From Acetobacter oryzoeni (GTDB lineage Bacteria; Pseudomonadota; Alphaproteobacteria; Acetobacterales; Acetobacteraceae), in NCBI RefSeq assembly GCF_004014775.2, contig NZ_CP042808.1, forward strand, positions 248,001-312,000: DNA of 64,000 nt, given 5' to 3'. Numbering within the stretch: position 1 is the stretch's first letter; each line of letters starts with the position of its first letter. Positions 1-8,987 of the stretch are shown in pieces. The position numbers and the translations under genes were made by a program. The notes under the pieces are model-generated. The model ran no database searches. It saw only the letters and a list, made by a program, of their open reading frames with translations, and was not told where the DNA came from.

Positions 1-467
1 GGTGCAAATAAATCTGGCAGCGGCAGTTCCCCATTGCGCTGGTTGGCCAGCGTGCTGGCGGCATGGCGCAATACGGAACAGATCAGCCGCAGAGCCGCAA
101 CAAACGTGCGCGCAGCAAACCCTTCACCGGGGGAAACAAAGGCCGCCAGATTAACAATAAAGCCCGGCGGACGGTCAAAACGGCAATGCCATACGGCTTC
201 TGTTGGGGCGGCCTGCCGCGTAAGCAGCATCCACACCAAAGATCGGGCCGTGGCATCATCTGGTGCCAGCGCATCAATCCAGCGGGAGGCAAGGCTGGGC
301 AGATCCAGCGCTTCATCTCCTGGTACAAGCTGGGCCAATGCCGTTGCGGCATCTGTATCCCATTCTGCGGGCAGCGTAACGGAGCGAAGGGGAGCGTCCG
401 GGTCTGCTGCGGCCTCTAGCGTGCTCATCAGCACGCCATTCCAGTGGCGTCTGGCTGTTGCGTTCAT
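1..467 (-). CDS. TSCPD / NrdJ-like protein, N-terminal part (partial)
   Basis: The reverse strand is open from an ATG at 467 to the window edge, giving the first ~155 residues; the gene continues outside. It starts MNATARRHWNGV and later has a 'PPGFIVNLAAFV' stretch. I associate this layout with alphaproteobacterial TSCPD-domain proteins related to the C-terminal region of B12-dependent (class II) ribonucleotide reductases, but this rests on memory of the family, and the TSCPD domain itself would lie outside the window. The gene is divergent from the NDUFA12 gene, with about 210 bp between them. No catalytic residue can be judged from this fragment. Confidence 0.5.
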   Translation of the reverse strand, partial: MNATARRHWNGVLMSTLEAAADPDAPLRSVTLPAEWDTDAATALAQLVPGDEALDLPSLASRWIDALAPDDATARSLVWMLLTRQAAPTEAVWHCRFDRPPGFIVNLAAFVSPGEGFAARTFVAALRLICSVLRHAASTLANQRNGELPLPDLFA

Positions 468-676
468 GCGGGCAGTTTATCGTTTCCGCCTATCGCGTCG
501 GAACCCGGAATCGTGCAGCCAAAAGGCAGTTAACACTCTGCATAATGAGGATATGGGGGATAACTTTTTGTGAGGTTGTGTTTCCCGTCCCAATACCGGC
601 TGCTCGAGCGCAGTTGATCGGAAACACGTGCATATTTCATGGACCGGGCATGGCGCGGAGTCCTATCATCCACAAC

Positions 677-1045
677 ATGGCAAACTTTGGAACATGGCTG
701 CATACGCGCCGGAAGGGGCGGCTGGTTGGCAAGGATGCCGATGGCCGCTGCTATTACGAATCAACAGGCCCGGCCCGTCAGGGTGGTGGGGTGGAACGGC
801 CCGAACGCTGGGTGATCTACCTGAAAGGGGAGGATCCTTCTGCCGTGCCGCCAGAATGGTGGGGGTGGCTGCACCACACGCTGGATGCGCCTATTCCGGC
901 AGAAGAACGCAAGCCGTGGCAGCTTCCGCATAAGCCAAATATGACAGGTACGGCACAAGCTTACAGGCCACCGGGAAGCCTGTATTCCACTGGTCAGCAC
1001 CCTCCCGCAACGGGAGATTACGAGGCATGGACACCTGATGCGTGA
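677..1045 (+). CDS. NADH:ubiquinone oxidoreductase subunit NDUFA12 family
   Basis: A 122-residue protein of the NDUFA12 (17.2 kDa) family, an accessory subunit at the matrix/cytoplasmic arm of complex I in alphaproteobacteria and mitochondria. Family features seen are the N-terminal GTWLHTRRKGRLVGKD stretch, the R-W-V-I-Y segment, the PPEWWGWLH core and a C-terminal YEAWTP tail. The start at 677 gives the usual family N terminus; an in-frame ATG at 650 would add nine residues, and neither has a clear Shine-Dalgarno sequence. It heads a same-strand run with mlaD, a small unknown gene and a DUF2155 gene, a neighbourhood I know from other alphaproteobacteria. The nuo operon is not in this window. 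Confidence 0.9.
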   Translation: MANFGTWLHTRRKGRLVGKDADGRCYYESTGPARQGGGVERPERWVIYLKGEDPSAVPPEWWGWLHHTLDAPIPAEERKPWQLPHKPNMTGTAQAYRPPGSLYSTGQHPPATGDYEAWTPDA

Positions 1046-1093
1046 TCTGCTGCGCATTTCCTGCTAAACCGAACAGGCAATACAGGGAGTGCG

Positions 1094-1639
1094 ATGCGGC
1101 TTATGGCTTCAGCAATGGCAGAAAAATCTCGGCGTAGTCTTACAGAACTGCTTACAGGCACTTTTGTGTTGGTGGCTATTGGCGGCATGCTGGTGGCTGC
1201 CGTGGTGGGCGAAGGCCGCAAGACAGACACAACCGGTTACCAGCTTAATGCTGATTTTACGCACATAGACGGGCTGGATATTGGCTCTGACGTGCGGCTG
1301 GCAGGCGTGACAGTCGGGCAGGTGGTGCGTGAAACCGTAGATCCGCACACCTTTAAGGCGCATGTCACCTTCACTGTGCGGTCCGATATTCATCTTTCAG
1401 ATGATACGGCAGCTATTATCACCAGTGATAGCCTGCTGGGTGGCAAGTATATTGCCCTCTCCCCCGGTGGGGATGACAAAACCCTTAAACCCGGTGAAAC
1501 AGTTGGGCAGACACAGGGCTCCATCAGTCTGGAGCAGTTGCTCAGCAAGTTTATTTTCTCGGTTACGGATACCCTCACACGTGCCAACAAGGCAGCACCT
1601 GCAAATGGTGGTGGCACGGGCGGGAATGATCTGCCCTGA
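1094..1639 (+). CDS. mlaD: MlaD, phospholipid-transport MCE protein
   Basis: A 181-residue MlaD homologue, the periplasmic substrate-binding (MCE) component of the Mla retrograde phospholipid transporter that keeps the outer membrane asymmetric. One N-terminal membrane segment (about residues 18-40) anchors it. The MCE domain follows at about 48-125, with the typical 'HIDGLDIGSDVRLAGV' core and 'SLLGGKYIAL' segment. The tail is Gly/Asn-rich. The start has an AGGGA box just upstream; Met5 and Met8 are in-frame alternatives. The ATPase, permease and other Mla genes are not here, so mlaD is separated from them, a layout I have seen in alphaproteobacteria where it neighbours NDUFA12. Confidence 0.9.
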   Translation: MRLMASAMAEKSRRSLTELLTGTFVLVAIGGMLVAAVVGEGRKTDTTGYQLNADFTHIDGLDIGSDVRLAGVTVGQVVRETVDPHTFKAHVTFTVRSDIHLSDDTAAIITSDSLLGGKYIALSPGGDDKTLKPGETVGQTQGSISLEQLLSKFIFSVTDTLTRANKAAPANGGGTGGNDLP

Positions 1640-1690
1640 AACAGACATAAAAATCCGTTAATTCAAAATTGAAGCCGGGAAACAAACAGC

Positions 1691-1912
1691 ATGGAAAAGC
1701 CACGCTTCTGGCCACAGGATGATGGAGACCCCATAACCTGCCATGAAAAACTGCGTGTTCTGGAAGAAAACTGGCAGGAAGTGCAGGACATTGTGCGCGA
1801 TGCGTTTGAGGATGCCATGCTGATGGGGGTGAGTGAGCAGTTTATGCGGGCGCGTTTGAAAGATATGGTTGATAGCCTTGCTTCTCCTAAAAACGGAGGG
1901 CAGGCAGTATGA
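1691..1912 (+). CDS. Small conserved acidic protein, function unknown
   Basis: A 73-residue ORF beginning MEKPRFWPQDDGDPITC. It is acidic and mostly helical in character, with no signal peptide or membrane segment. Its TGA overlaps the ATG of the DUF2155 gene by four bases (ATGA), which argues for translational coupling and that it is a real gene. I do not recognise a named family. Its position between mlaD and the DUF2155 gene suggests it is part of that operon. Confidence 0.75.
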   Translation: MEKPRFWPQDDGDPITCHEKLRVLEENWQEVQDIVRDAFEDAMLMGVSEQFMRARLKDMVDSLASPKNGGQAV

Positions 1913-2496
1913 GGCGCACAGTACCTAAAGCCGTGGCCTGTGGAGTTGTTCTGGCTGCAATGCCTATGCTGGCGCAGGCTGCCGGTACTGCTCTGGCACC
2001 TCCGGCAGTTTACGCACCTGATACGTGGCAAGGTAAAAATACAGCTGTTGTCAGGGTGCTAGACAGGCTGGATGCCCATGTAGAAGTTCTTTCTGTGCCA
2101 GTCGGTACAACGGCGCATTATAAAAGTCTGGACATTACGCCCTCACGTTGTCTGCAACGTCCCCCTACACTTTCGCCCGATGCCGCAGCATGGCTAGCTT
2201 TACAGGATAAACATCCCAACGGAGCTACTTTTCAAGGCTGGATGCTGGCAGCAGAGCCTGCATTAGGCGTGTTTGAAAGCCCTGTTTACGATGTGCGGAT
2301 GGTGCGGTGCGAAGGGGCGGATACAGAGCCTATGTTACCCCCATTGCCTAAGCCTGTTGCACCTGCTGCGCCGCCTACATCTGGTTCGGACACAGCCCCA
2401 GCACCTACGGGTGATAATTCATCTTCCAACCATGCAGGCAACCCGGATATTCCCGATGCCATACCAGACAAACAAGAAACCGGTGGCGTTTATTAG
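1909..2496 (+). CDS. DUF2155 domain protein, exported
   Basis: A 195-residue protein with a Sec signal peptide (about residues 1-24, ending AQAAG). The DUF2155 domain spans about 40-130: 'WQGKNTAVVRVLDRLDAHVE' near its start, 'CLQRPPT' in the middle and 'FQGWMLAAEPALGVFESPVYDVRMV' split across its end. The last 65 residues are Pro/Ala/Ser-rich and probably disordered. DUF2155 genes commonly sit near NDUFA12 or mlaD in alphaproteobacteria, and their role is not established. It overlaps the preceding gene by ATGA. A periplasmic envelope role is inferred from the signal peptide and neighbours only. Confidence 0.85.
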   Translation: MRRTVPKAVACGVVLAAMPMLAQAAGTALAPPAVYAPDTWQGKNTAVVRVLDRLDAHVEVLSVPVGTTAHYKSLDITPSRCLQRPPTLSPDAAAWLALQDKHPNGATFQGWMLAAEPALGVFESPVYDVRMVRCEGADTEPMLPPLPKPVAPAAPPTSGSDTAPAPTGDNSSSNHAGNPDIPDAIPDKQETGGVY

Positions 2497-2506
2497 CGTT
2501 GGGTAA

Positions 2507-2534
2507 GGAACCGTTTCAGTTTTGTGCCGGTTCC
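2507..2534 (+). terminator. Weak stem-loop after the DUF2155 gene
   Basis: A 7-bp perfect stem (GGAACCG at 2507-2513 with CGGTTCC at 2528-2534) begins 11 bases after the DUF2155 stop. There is no T-tract, so intrinsic termination is uncertain. Confidence 0.3.
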
Positions 2535-2672
2535 GCGCGGCAGGTCTGTAAGATCGGTGGTTGTCGAAGCAGGGGGTGTTCGGCAACGTGTTAAAATATC
2601 GTGGTCTGGCTGCAAGTGCCTAGCAGTCTTGTCATCAGGGCCGGCCATCACAACAAGAATTGAGGTGCAAAC

Positions 2673-3416
2673 GTGCTAGGTTCTCTCGGTGCGCAGGATT
2701 TCCGTTTCCATCTACCCCCGTTGAATGAAACTGCCTTTCTGCTCGATTTTGACGGTACTCTGGTTGATATTGCTCCCACACCAGAATCTGTTGTGGTGCC
2801 AAACGGGCTTCTTGATAGCCTGCGCCGCCTGCGTGAAGCATGTGGAGATGCCCTGGCCGTTGTTTCTGGCCGCCCGATTGATCAGATTGATCATTTTCTG
2901 GGCGATGTGCCTTTTGCCGTTGCGGGTGAGCACGGGGTGGCCATTCGGCATCGCCCCGGTGGCCCTATTGAACGCGCAGCATTGCCTACTCTCCCACCTG
3001 AATGGCTAGCTCAAGCGCGAGATCTGCTGGCAACACTGCCGGGCACACGCTTAGAGCATAAAGAAGGCGGTTTTGTTCTGCATTACCGTGCCGCACCAGA
3101 AGCTGCAGAAACATTGCGTAAGGCAGCGGATGAATGGGTTAAGCAATCTAAAGGCACATTCTTGCTTTTGCCGGCCAAAATGGCGTGGGAAATTCGCCCT
3201 GCCGGAATTGATAAGGGCTATGCCGTTTCCCTGTTAATGGAAAGTCCACCCTTTACGGGCAGAAAGCCTGTGTTTGTAGGGGATGACGTAACGGATGAAG
3301 ATGCCATAGCCGCTGTGCGTAGAATGGGGGGCGTGGGGCTGCGCATTCCATCTGATTTTCCAACACCTTCTATTTTTCGGGCCTGGCTGGCTTCCCTTAC
3401 AGGCGGGAGCCGATAA
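2673..3416 (+). CDS. otsB: Trehalose-6-phosphate phosphatase
   Basis: A 247-residue HAD-superfamily phosphatase that removes phosphate from trehalose 6-phosphate. The nucleophile motif is DFDGTLVDI with Asp25 and Asp27. 'VVSGRP' is motif II, 'DKGYAVSLL' supplies the conserved Lys, and GDDVTDEDA begins at about Asp204 (motif IV). The length is normal for the family. Translation most likely starts at the GTG at 2673, preceded by GAGG. The gene lies 3 bp before otsA, so the pair is an otsBA operon making trehalose as a stress and compatible solute. Confidence 0.95.
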   Translation: MLGSLGAQDFRFHLPPLNETAFLLDFDGTLVDIAPTPESVVVPNGLLDSLRRLREACGDALAVVSGRPIDQIDHFLGDVPFAVAGEHGVAIRHRPGGPIERAALPTLPPEWLAQARDLLATLPGTRLEHKEGGFVLHYRAAPEAAETLRKAADEWVKQSKGTFLLLPAKMAWEIRPAGIDKGYAVSLLMESPPFTGRKPVFVGDDVTDEDAIAAVRRMGGVGLRIPSDFPTPSIFRAWLASLTGGSR

Positions 3417-3419
3417 GGG

Positions 3420-4766
3420 ATGGGGCGTCTTGTTATTGTTTCCAATCGCGTTCCGGCTGTACGCGACCGTGCTCAACCTGCTGGAGGGTTGGCTGTTGCC
3501 CTGCGTGATGCCGTGCAAGGGCAGGAATGCCTTTGGTTTGGGTGGTCCGGCCAACAAATCCCAGATGATGAAGGGGAAGATCGGCGCGTTAGCATAGACA
3601 CGGTGGAGAATGTAACCTACGCCACCGTAGATCTCACCCAGTCTGAATATAATGGATTTTACGAAGGGTATTCCAACGGAATCCTCTGGCCACTTTGCCA
3701 TTATCGCGCCGGGTTAATGAATTATAGCCGGCAGGATAGGCATACATATCATGCCGTAAACACCATGTTTGCGCAGAAACTTGCTCCCTTATTGAAATCT
3801 GATGATTTGATATGGGTGCATGATTACCATCTATTCCCACTTGGGCTTGCGCTGCGTGAATTAGGCATAAAATGCCGTATCGGCTTTTTCCTGCACATTC
3901 CGTTTCCACCATGGAGTTTGATGCGGGCCTTGCCGGGCGCAGAAAAGCTCATGCGGTCTTTGCGTGCCTATGATGTGATGGGTGTGCAGACAGAAGACGA
4001 TGCCCGGAATGTTAACGAAGGCTTTTCCGCTGTGGGTGTGCCTGCGCAGGCACGGGTATTCCCTATTGGAATAGACCCCGAAAGTTTTCAGAAGCAGGCT
4101 TCTTCTGGTTTGGATAACCCGGAGGTGCAGAAGCTTGAAAAAAGCCTGCGCGGTCTGCCGTTGATTATCGGCGTGGACCGTATGGATTATTCCAAGGGGC
4201 TGCCAGAGCGTTTTCGGGCGTATGAAACGTTCTTGCGCAAATACCCAGAATATCGCGGGAAGGTTATTTACCTTCAGATCACCCCGGTTTCTCGCGGCAG
4301 TGTGCCAGAATACAAGATGCTGCGTGAAGAACTGGATGGTGTGGTTGGCCATATTAACGGCACGTATGGAGATTTTGACTGGGTTCCTATCCGCTACCTC
4401 ACGCACCCTGTCCCGCGTGAACTGTTGGCGCCGTTTTTCCGCCTTTCTCGCGCAGCGTTGGTAACGCCCTTGCGGGATGGTATGAATCTGGTTGCCAAGG
4501 AATATGTCGCGGCTCAGGATGAGGAAGATCCCGGCGTGCTTATTCTCTCCCGTTTTGCTGGTGCTGCGCCAGAAATGGAAGATGCGCTTTTGGTAAACCC
4601 GCATGATGCAGATGAAGTGGCGGATGCCTTGCATAAATCACTCAGCATGTCTCTTTCAGAAAGACAGGTGCGGTGGAAACGGCTGAAGCCAGATGTCTGG
4701 CGTGTTACGGCTGGCAGTTGGGCGCGTTCTTTTATTACGGCATTGGCAGAGGTGCGGTCTGAATGA
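3420..4766 (+). CDS. otsA: Trehalose-6-phosphate synthase
   Basis: A 448-residue GT20 glycosyltransferase that joins UDP-glucose and glucose 6-phosphate. It has the N-terminal 'PAGGLAVAL' loop (phospho-sugar binding), the HDYHL motif, 'GVDRMDYSKGLP' and the C-terminal 'RDGMNLVAKEYVA' sugar-nucleotide site, all diagnostic of OtsA. The length agrees with the family. It follows otsB by three bases and its TGA overlaps the dsbB ATG by four bases, so the three genes are probably co-transcribed. Confidence 0.96.
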   Translation: MGRLVIVSNRVPAVRDRAQPAGGLAVALRDAVQGQECLWFGWSGQQIPDDEGEDRRVSIDTVENVTYATVDLTQSEYNGFYEGYSNGILWPLCHYRAGLMNYSRQDRHTYHAVNTMFAQKLAPLLKSDDLIWVHDYHLFPLGLALRELGIKCRIGFFLHIPFPPWSLMRALPGAEKLMRSLRAYDVMGVQTEDDARNVNEGFSAVGVPAQARVFPIGIDPESFQKQASSGLDNPEVQKLEKSLRGLPLIIGVDRMDYSKGLPERFRAYETFLRKYPEYRGKVIYLQITPVSRGSVPEYKMLREELDGVVGHINGTYGDFDWVPIRYLTHPVPRELLAPFFRLSRAALVTPLRDGMNLVAKEYVAAQDEEDPGVLILSRFAGAAPEMEDALLVNPHDADEVADALHKSLSMSLSERQVRWKRLKPDVWRVTAGSWARSFITALAEVRSE

Positions 4767-5278
4767 GGGGGAGCCACGCATCTCGGCCACTGGCGCTATT
4801 TTTGGCAGGTGCAGCATTATTGGCGCTGGGGGTGGTGTGGTACACCCAACATGTTTTGCAAATTATGCCGTGCGAGTTGTGCCTGTGGGAGCGTTGGCCG
4901 TGGCGCCTGCTGCTTGGTACAGCCATTGTGGCTGCTATGTTGCCAGATAAAGTGACACGGCAGCTTTTGTGGTTAACAGTGCCTTTTATGGTGGCAGATA
5001 TCGGGCTTTCTATCTGCCATGTAGGGGTGGAGTGGCAATGGTGGCCAAGCCCACTGCCGGCATGCCATGCGCCGCATATATCTGGGCACACTATGGCGGA
5101 GCGTCTGGCATCCATGCCTTTGCTGCCTTCCAAACCCTGTGATGCAGCTACGTATCTGGTGCCGGAGGTTCCGGTTTCCATGGCGGCAATGGGCGGCCTG
5201 TATGCTGCTGCCGTGTTATGGATTTTTATGGTCTGGCGTAAAAAGCTGGAACGTGTAACGCGTCGTATTTTCCATTAA
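4763..5278 (+). CDS. dsbB: Disulfide bond formation protein DsbB
   Basis: A 171-residue inner-membrane protein with four hydrophobic segments (about 9-29, 48-63, 67-85 and 145-160). The first periplasmic loop has the redox pair Cys37-x-x-Cys40 in 'PCELCLWER', and the second loop has Cys101 and Cys126. This is the full set needed to reoxidise DsbA and pass electrons to quinone. It starts inside the otsA stop (ATGA). The pairing with trehalose genes has no obvious functional logic; it may simply share the transcript. Confidence 0.92.
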   Translation: MRGSHASRPLALFLAGAALLALGVVWYTQHVLQIMPCELCLWERWPWRLLLGTAIVAAMLPDKVTRQLLWLTVPFMVADIGLSICHVGVEWQWWPSPLPACHAPHISGHTMAERLASMPLLPSKPCDAATYLVPEVPVSMAAMGGLYAAAVLWIFMVWRKKLERVTRRIFH

Positions 5279-5346
5279 ATATTACAGTTTAAGTGTTAGG
5301 TTTTTATTGTTGCAGGCGTGGTCACTTCGTTGCCGTATTGTAGCGG

Positions 5347-5374
5347 TTGAAGCACCACGTATAAATCTTATACT
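5347..5374 (+). promoter_or_regulatory. Candidate housekeeping promoter
   Basis: TTGAAG at 5347-5352, a 16-bp spacer and TATACT at 5369-5374 resemble a sigma-70 promoter. Transcription would start near 5381, which leaves room for the ribosome-binding site AGGA (5395-5398) before the ATG at 5406 and argues against the upstream ATG at 5385. Confidence 0.45.
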
Positions 5375-5405
5375 GTGTGCCTGAATGAAATGTCAGGATA
5401 TCTCT

Positions 5406-8342
5406 ATGTCTTTAAGCGGTAATATTAAAAAAATCGATTGGAGCGTATTTGACGCAACATGGTACGCAGAAAAATATGAGGATGTTCTGAAATTTCTGGG
5501 TATTGAAGGTGCAGAGGCATTAGAGGCATTTTATAGGGAAAAGGGGCCTGCGCTCCGCCATTCACCCAATCCATATTTTGATGAAGATTGGTATTTGCGG
5601 CGTTATCCTGCTGTTGCTGATGCCGTAAGCAAAGGTGAATGGCAATCTGGGTTTGACCATTATTGCCGCACGGGTTCTTCTTCCCATAATCCACACTGGC
5701 TTTTTGATCGTGAATTCTATTTCAAACAGCAGCCAGCTCTTCAACCTGCGGTATTGGAAGAAGCCGGATTTCGAAATCTTTATGATCATTACCTAAATGT
5801 GGGTGATGAGCAGTTTTTGACGGGGTCATGGTTTTTTAACCCAACAGCGTATCTCAAAAGCGGCCATGCACGTATTGAAGGCTTGGGTGCTTTTGCACAA
5901 TGCGTACGTAATCTGGAACCTGAGCAGGGATATGGGCACCGTTTGTCCTGGTATTTTGACCCTGAATGGTATCTGGAAACCTATCCACATGTCAGGAAGG
6001 AACTGGATTCAGGGCGTTGGCTTTCTGCCCTGCACCATTATTTGTCTAATTCCGCACCAACAGATTACAATCCGAACGCGTACTTTTCGGAAGAGTTTTA
6101 TGGCAGCGTTAACCATGATGTAAGTGGTGCGGTTGAAAGCGGAAACTTCCGTAATTTTTATGAACATTTTTTACGTTATGGTGTGCATGAACTGCGTAAA
6201 CCAAGCGCCAATGTTGATTTGGAAGGCTACTATCGTAATGCGGTTGTGCAAAAGGAAGTTACCCGTGGTGATTTCCCAGATGCATTCGCGCATTATATTG
6301 CCCATAACGGCAGGTTAGAAGATGATGTGGCAGGGCTGAAGGAAAGCGAAGCTCTTTCCAAAAAGCTTTATCATGAAATGTGTCAAATTCGGTTGCCTGT
6401 TCTGTTGAATCAGACATTGGATTTCACATACGATGTGCCAGATTTAAGCGTTATTATTGTAGCGCATAACCTGTTTGCCATGACCATGAGCGCATTGGCC
6501 TCGTTACGTGCCAACTATAATGGCCAAATGCAGGTTATTGTGGTGGACTCTGGTTCTACAGATGGTGTGCGCCATATTGAACGTTATGTGCGTGGTTTGG
6601 ATGTTGTACGTTTTCCAGGCAATGTTGGTTTCTTGTTGGGTTGCAATGCCGCATTGGAAAAAGTGCGTGGTCCATTCATGCTTTATCTGAATAACGATAC
6701 AGAGTTGATGCCAGAAGCCATTGGCAATGCCTTGGCACGGCTACGCTACAAAATGAAAATAGGGGCCGTTGGTGGCAAACTTGTGCGCACCAATGGCTTG
6801 TTGCAGGAAGCAGGGAGTATTGTCTGGCGCGATGGTTCTGTGTGCGGTTATCTGCGTGACCAGCGGCCGGATGTGCCAGAAGCTAACTTTGTAAGATCCG
6901 TAGATTATTGCGCCGGTGCATTTTTGATGGTGCGTACATCTTTGCTGCGCCAACTAGGTGGCTTTGATACGGATTATGCCCCAGCGTATTTTGAAGAAAC
7001 AGATCTGTGCCTGCGTATTCATGAAGCTGGGTTTGATGTTGTGTACGACCCTTCGGTGGTTGTGGTGCATTATGAATACGGTACATCCAGTTTTATGAGC
7101 GGTGCTTCCATGATAGCGCGCAATCAGGATGTATTTCGCCGTAAGCATACAGCATATTTGCGCCAGAAAAGCCTGAACAACCCAAGAATGCTGATAAAGG
7201 CCCGTTTCAGCAGGCAGGATCAGAAACGCATTTTATTTATTGAAGACAGATTACCCTATCGGTTTTTGGGGTCAGGCTTTACGCGTTCAAATGATATTGT
7301 GCGCAGCATGATTGCTGCAGGATGCCAGGTAACGGTGTATCCGGTGTTTAGACCCACAGAATCTCAGGAAGATATCTGCATGGCTTTTCCCGATCAGACA
7401 GAGGTGATCTGGGATAGGGAGCTGCCAGAACTGGAAGATTTTATTAAATCCCGCGCCGGATATTACGATGCTATCTGGATTGCACGCACGCATAATGCAG
7501 ACCGTCTGGCCCCAGTGCTGATGGATTGTGCTGATGCCCTAACAGGCACAATGGTGATTATTGATACTGAAGCCGTATCGGCCCCGCGTGAGTACCGTAA
7601 AATGGAATTACGGGGGCAAACGCCAGAAAACACAGTAGATGATCTTCTGAAGCACGAATTCAGACATCTGTTCATGGCTGAAAAAATTATTGCAGTGAAC
7701 AGCAAGGATTCAAAAATCCTTAATGCGCATGGTTTTTCGAATGTTCATGTTCTTGGGCATTTGCAAAATGCTTCAACATGGTCTCCCGGATGGGAAGAGC
7801 GTCGGAATATTCTTTTTCTGGGGGCTATGCACGATCAGGATTCACCTAATGTAGATTCTCTTGCCTGGTTTAGCGGAGAAGTGTTGCCATTGCTGGATGA
7901 TCGTTTGCCAGAGGATGTTAAGTTTACAGTTTGTGGCTATGTAAACCCGCGTGTTGATCTTACGCCGCTTCTTAACAATCCACGCGTTGTGGTGACGGGG
8001 CGGGTAGAGGATGTAACCCCTGTTTACAATAGCCACCGAGTATTTGTGGCACCAACCCGATATGCGGCGGGCATTCCCTACAAACTGCACGAAGCCGCAG
8101 CACATGGTATTCCTATTGTAGCAACGGATATCTTGTGTGAGCAGGTTGGATGGGTGCCGGGTGAAGATATGCTGTGCGCCAGTATCTCAGACGCACAGGG
8201 TTTTGCAGATGCCATTGTCCGACTGTATGAAGACAAGCAGATGTGGGAAAAAGTGCATGTGCGTGAACTCAAGCGGATTTCTACAGAGAACACGCAAGAG
8301 AATTATGTAAAAGCAATAAAGGAAATTTTAGAAATTTCCTGA
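5406..8342 (+). CDS. Aromatic-repeat protein with GT2 and GT-B glycosyltransferase domains
   Basis: A 978-residue protein. Residues ~15-310 hold six or seven divergent repeats of about 42 residues, each opening like 'YFDEDWYLRRYP' and ending in an H-Y-x3-G-type segment. A GT2 domain runs from ~346 to ~580 ('DLSVIIVAHN', 'VVDSGSTDG', the acidic motif LNNDTE, 'YFEETDLCLR'). A GT-B/GT4-like domain covers ~605-975 ('ILFLGAMHDQDSPNVDSLAWF', shortened here to its key ILFLGA and PNVDS parts, and 'GIPYKLHEAAAHGIPIVATD'). It should build a surface polysaccharide, but donor and product cannot be read from sequence. The start at 5406 has AGGA seven bases upstream; an in-frame ATG at 5385 lies too close to the predicted transcription start. 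The repeats recur in the proteins at 16667 and 19404. Confidence 0.85.
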   Translation: MSLSGNIKKIDWSVFDATWYAEKYEDVLKFLGIEGAEALEAFYREKGPALRHSPNPYFDEDWYLRRYPAVADAVSKGEWQSGFDHYCRTGSSSHNPHWLFDREFYFKQQPALQPAVLEEAGFRNLYDHYLNVGDEQFLTGSWFFNPTAYLKSGHARIEGLGAFAQCVRNLEPEQGYGHRLSWYFDPEWYLETYPHVRKELDSGRWLSALHHYLSNSAPTDYNPNAYFSEEFYGSVNHDVSGAVESGNFRNFYEHFLRYGVHELRKPSANVDLEGYYRNAVVQKEVTRGDFPDAFAHYIAHNGRLEDDVAGLKESEALSKKLYHEMCQIRLPVLLNQTLDFTYDVPDLSVIIVAHNLFAMTMSALASLRANYNGQMQVIVVDSGSTDGVRHIERYVRGLDVVRFPGNVGFLLGCNAALEKVRGPFMLYLNNDTELMPEAIGNALARLRYKMKIGAVGGKLVRTNGLLQEAGSIVWRDGSVCGYLRDQRPDVPEANFVRSVDYCAGAFLMVRTSLLRQLGGFDTDYAPAYFEETDLCLRIHEAGFDVVYDPSVVVVHYEYGTSSFMSGASMIARNQDVFRRKHTAYLRQKSLNNPRMLIKARFSRQDQKRILFIEDRLPYRFLGSGFTRSNDIVRSMIAAGCQVTVYPVFRPTESQEDICMAFPDQTEVIWDRELPELEDFIKSRAGYYDAIWIARTHNADRLAPVLMDCADALTGTMVIIDTEAVSAPREYRKMELRGQTPENTVDDLLKHEFRHLFMAEKIIAVNSKDSKILNAHGFSNVHVLGHLQNASTWSPGWEERRNILFLGAMHDQDSPNVDSLAWFSGEVLPLLDDRLPEDVKFTVCGYVNPRVDLTPLLNNPRVVVTGRVEDVTPVYNSHRVFVAPTRYAAGIPYKLHEAAAHGIPIVATDILCEQVGWVPGEDMLCASISDAQGFADAIVRLYEDKQMWEKVHVRELKRISTENTQENYVKAIKEILEIS

Positions 8343-8356
8343 ATGATATCTGCACG

Positions 8357-8818
8357 TCAGATGAGGTGAGTCGGATCTTCCATTTTCAGAATCTGACGTG
8401 CCAGACTATGCAGCCGTGCGCTGGCACGTGCCCCTAATGTGCTGATGTCCTGATAGGAAAACCAGCGTGCTTCCAAGGCATCATCACCAGCCTGTACCGG
8501 GTTCTGGGTGTGTTCGTGCTCCTCACATCTTACGGCAAGAATGATGTAATGGAACGCCAGTTTTCCATCGGTATCATAATGCAAGCTGTCAAATGCATCT
8601 ATTACAGAAGTTGCTTTTGCAGGTAAGGATGTTTCTTCTAATAATTCACGTTCTGCGGCATGGAAAATTGTTTCTCCCGGTTCAATCCGTCCTCCCGGGA
8701 AACCCCATAACCCGGCATCTGGTGCATTGGCGCGCCGAACAAGCAAAAAATTATTCTGCCTGCGTACAATAGCAAGAACACCGGAGCGGGGGAGACAGGA
8801 ATGGCATGATGTTTTCAT
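8357..8818 (-). CDS. Nudix hydrolase
   Basis: A 153-residue Nudix hydrolase. The Nudix box spans about residues 43-65, starting 'GRIEPGE' and ending 'RELLEET', with the metal-binding glutamates in place. The 'GLWGFPGG' lead-in is typical of ADP-ribose or NTP pyrophosphohydrolases; the exact substrate cannot be told. I chose the ATG at 8818 although no clear ribosome-binding site precedes it; an in-frame TTG at 8854 is possible but has poor spacing. The gene converges on the glycosyltransferase at 8342. Confidence 0.85.
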   Translation of the reverse strand: MKTSCHSCLPRSGVLAIVRRQNNFLLVRRANAPDAGLWGFPGGRIEPGETIFHAAERELLEETSLPAKATSVIDAFDSLHYDTDGKLAFHYIILAVRCEEHEHTQNPVQAGDDALEARWFSYQDISTLGARASARLHSLARQILKMEDPTHLI

Positions 8819-8987
8819 GATCGGGAAGTGTAGAAGGTCATGAATGCTGGTCAACCCTTATCTGCGTAAAAGGGATTGGGCTGTTTTTTCCCTTTGCCCC
8901 AATGCAGAAAATGCGTGTTAAATACAGCCATAACCGTGTGGATGTTGCGCACGGAAAATACAAACCAGCTATCAAGGAGCGCATCTT

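Noticed and set aside
5385..5405. Upstream ATG for the large glycosyltransferase
   Set aside because: It lies about four bases after the predicted transcription start, while the ATG at 5406 has a proper ribosome-binding site.
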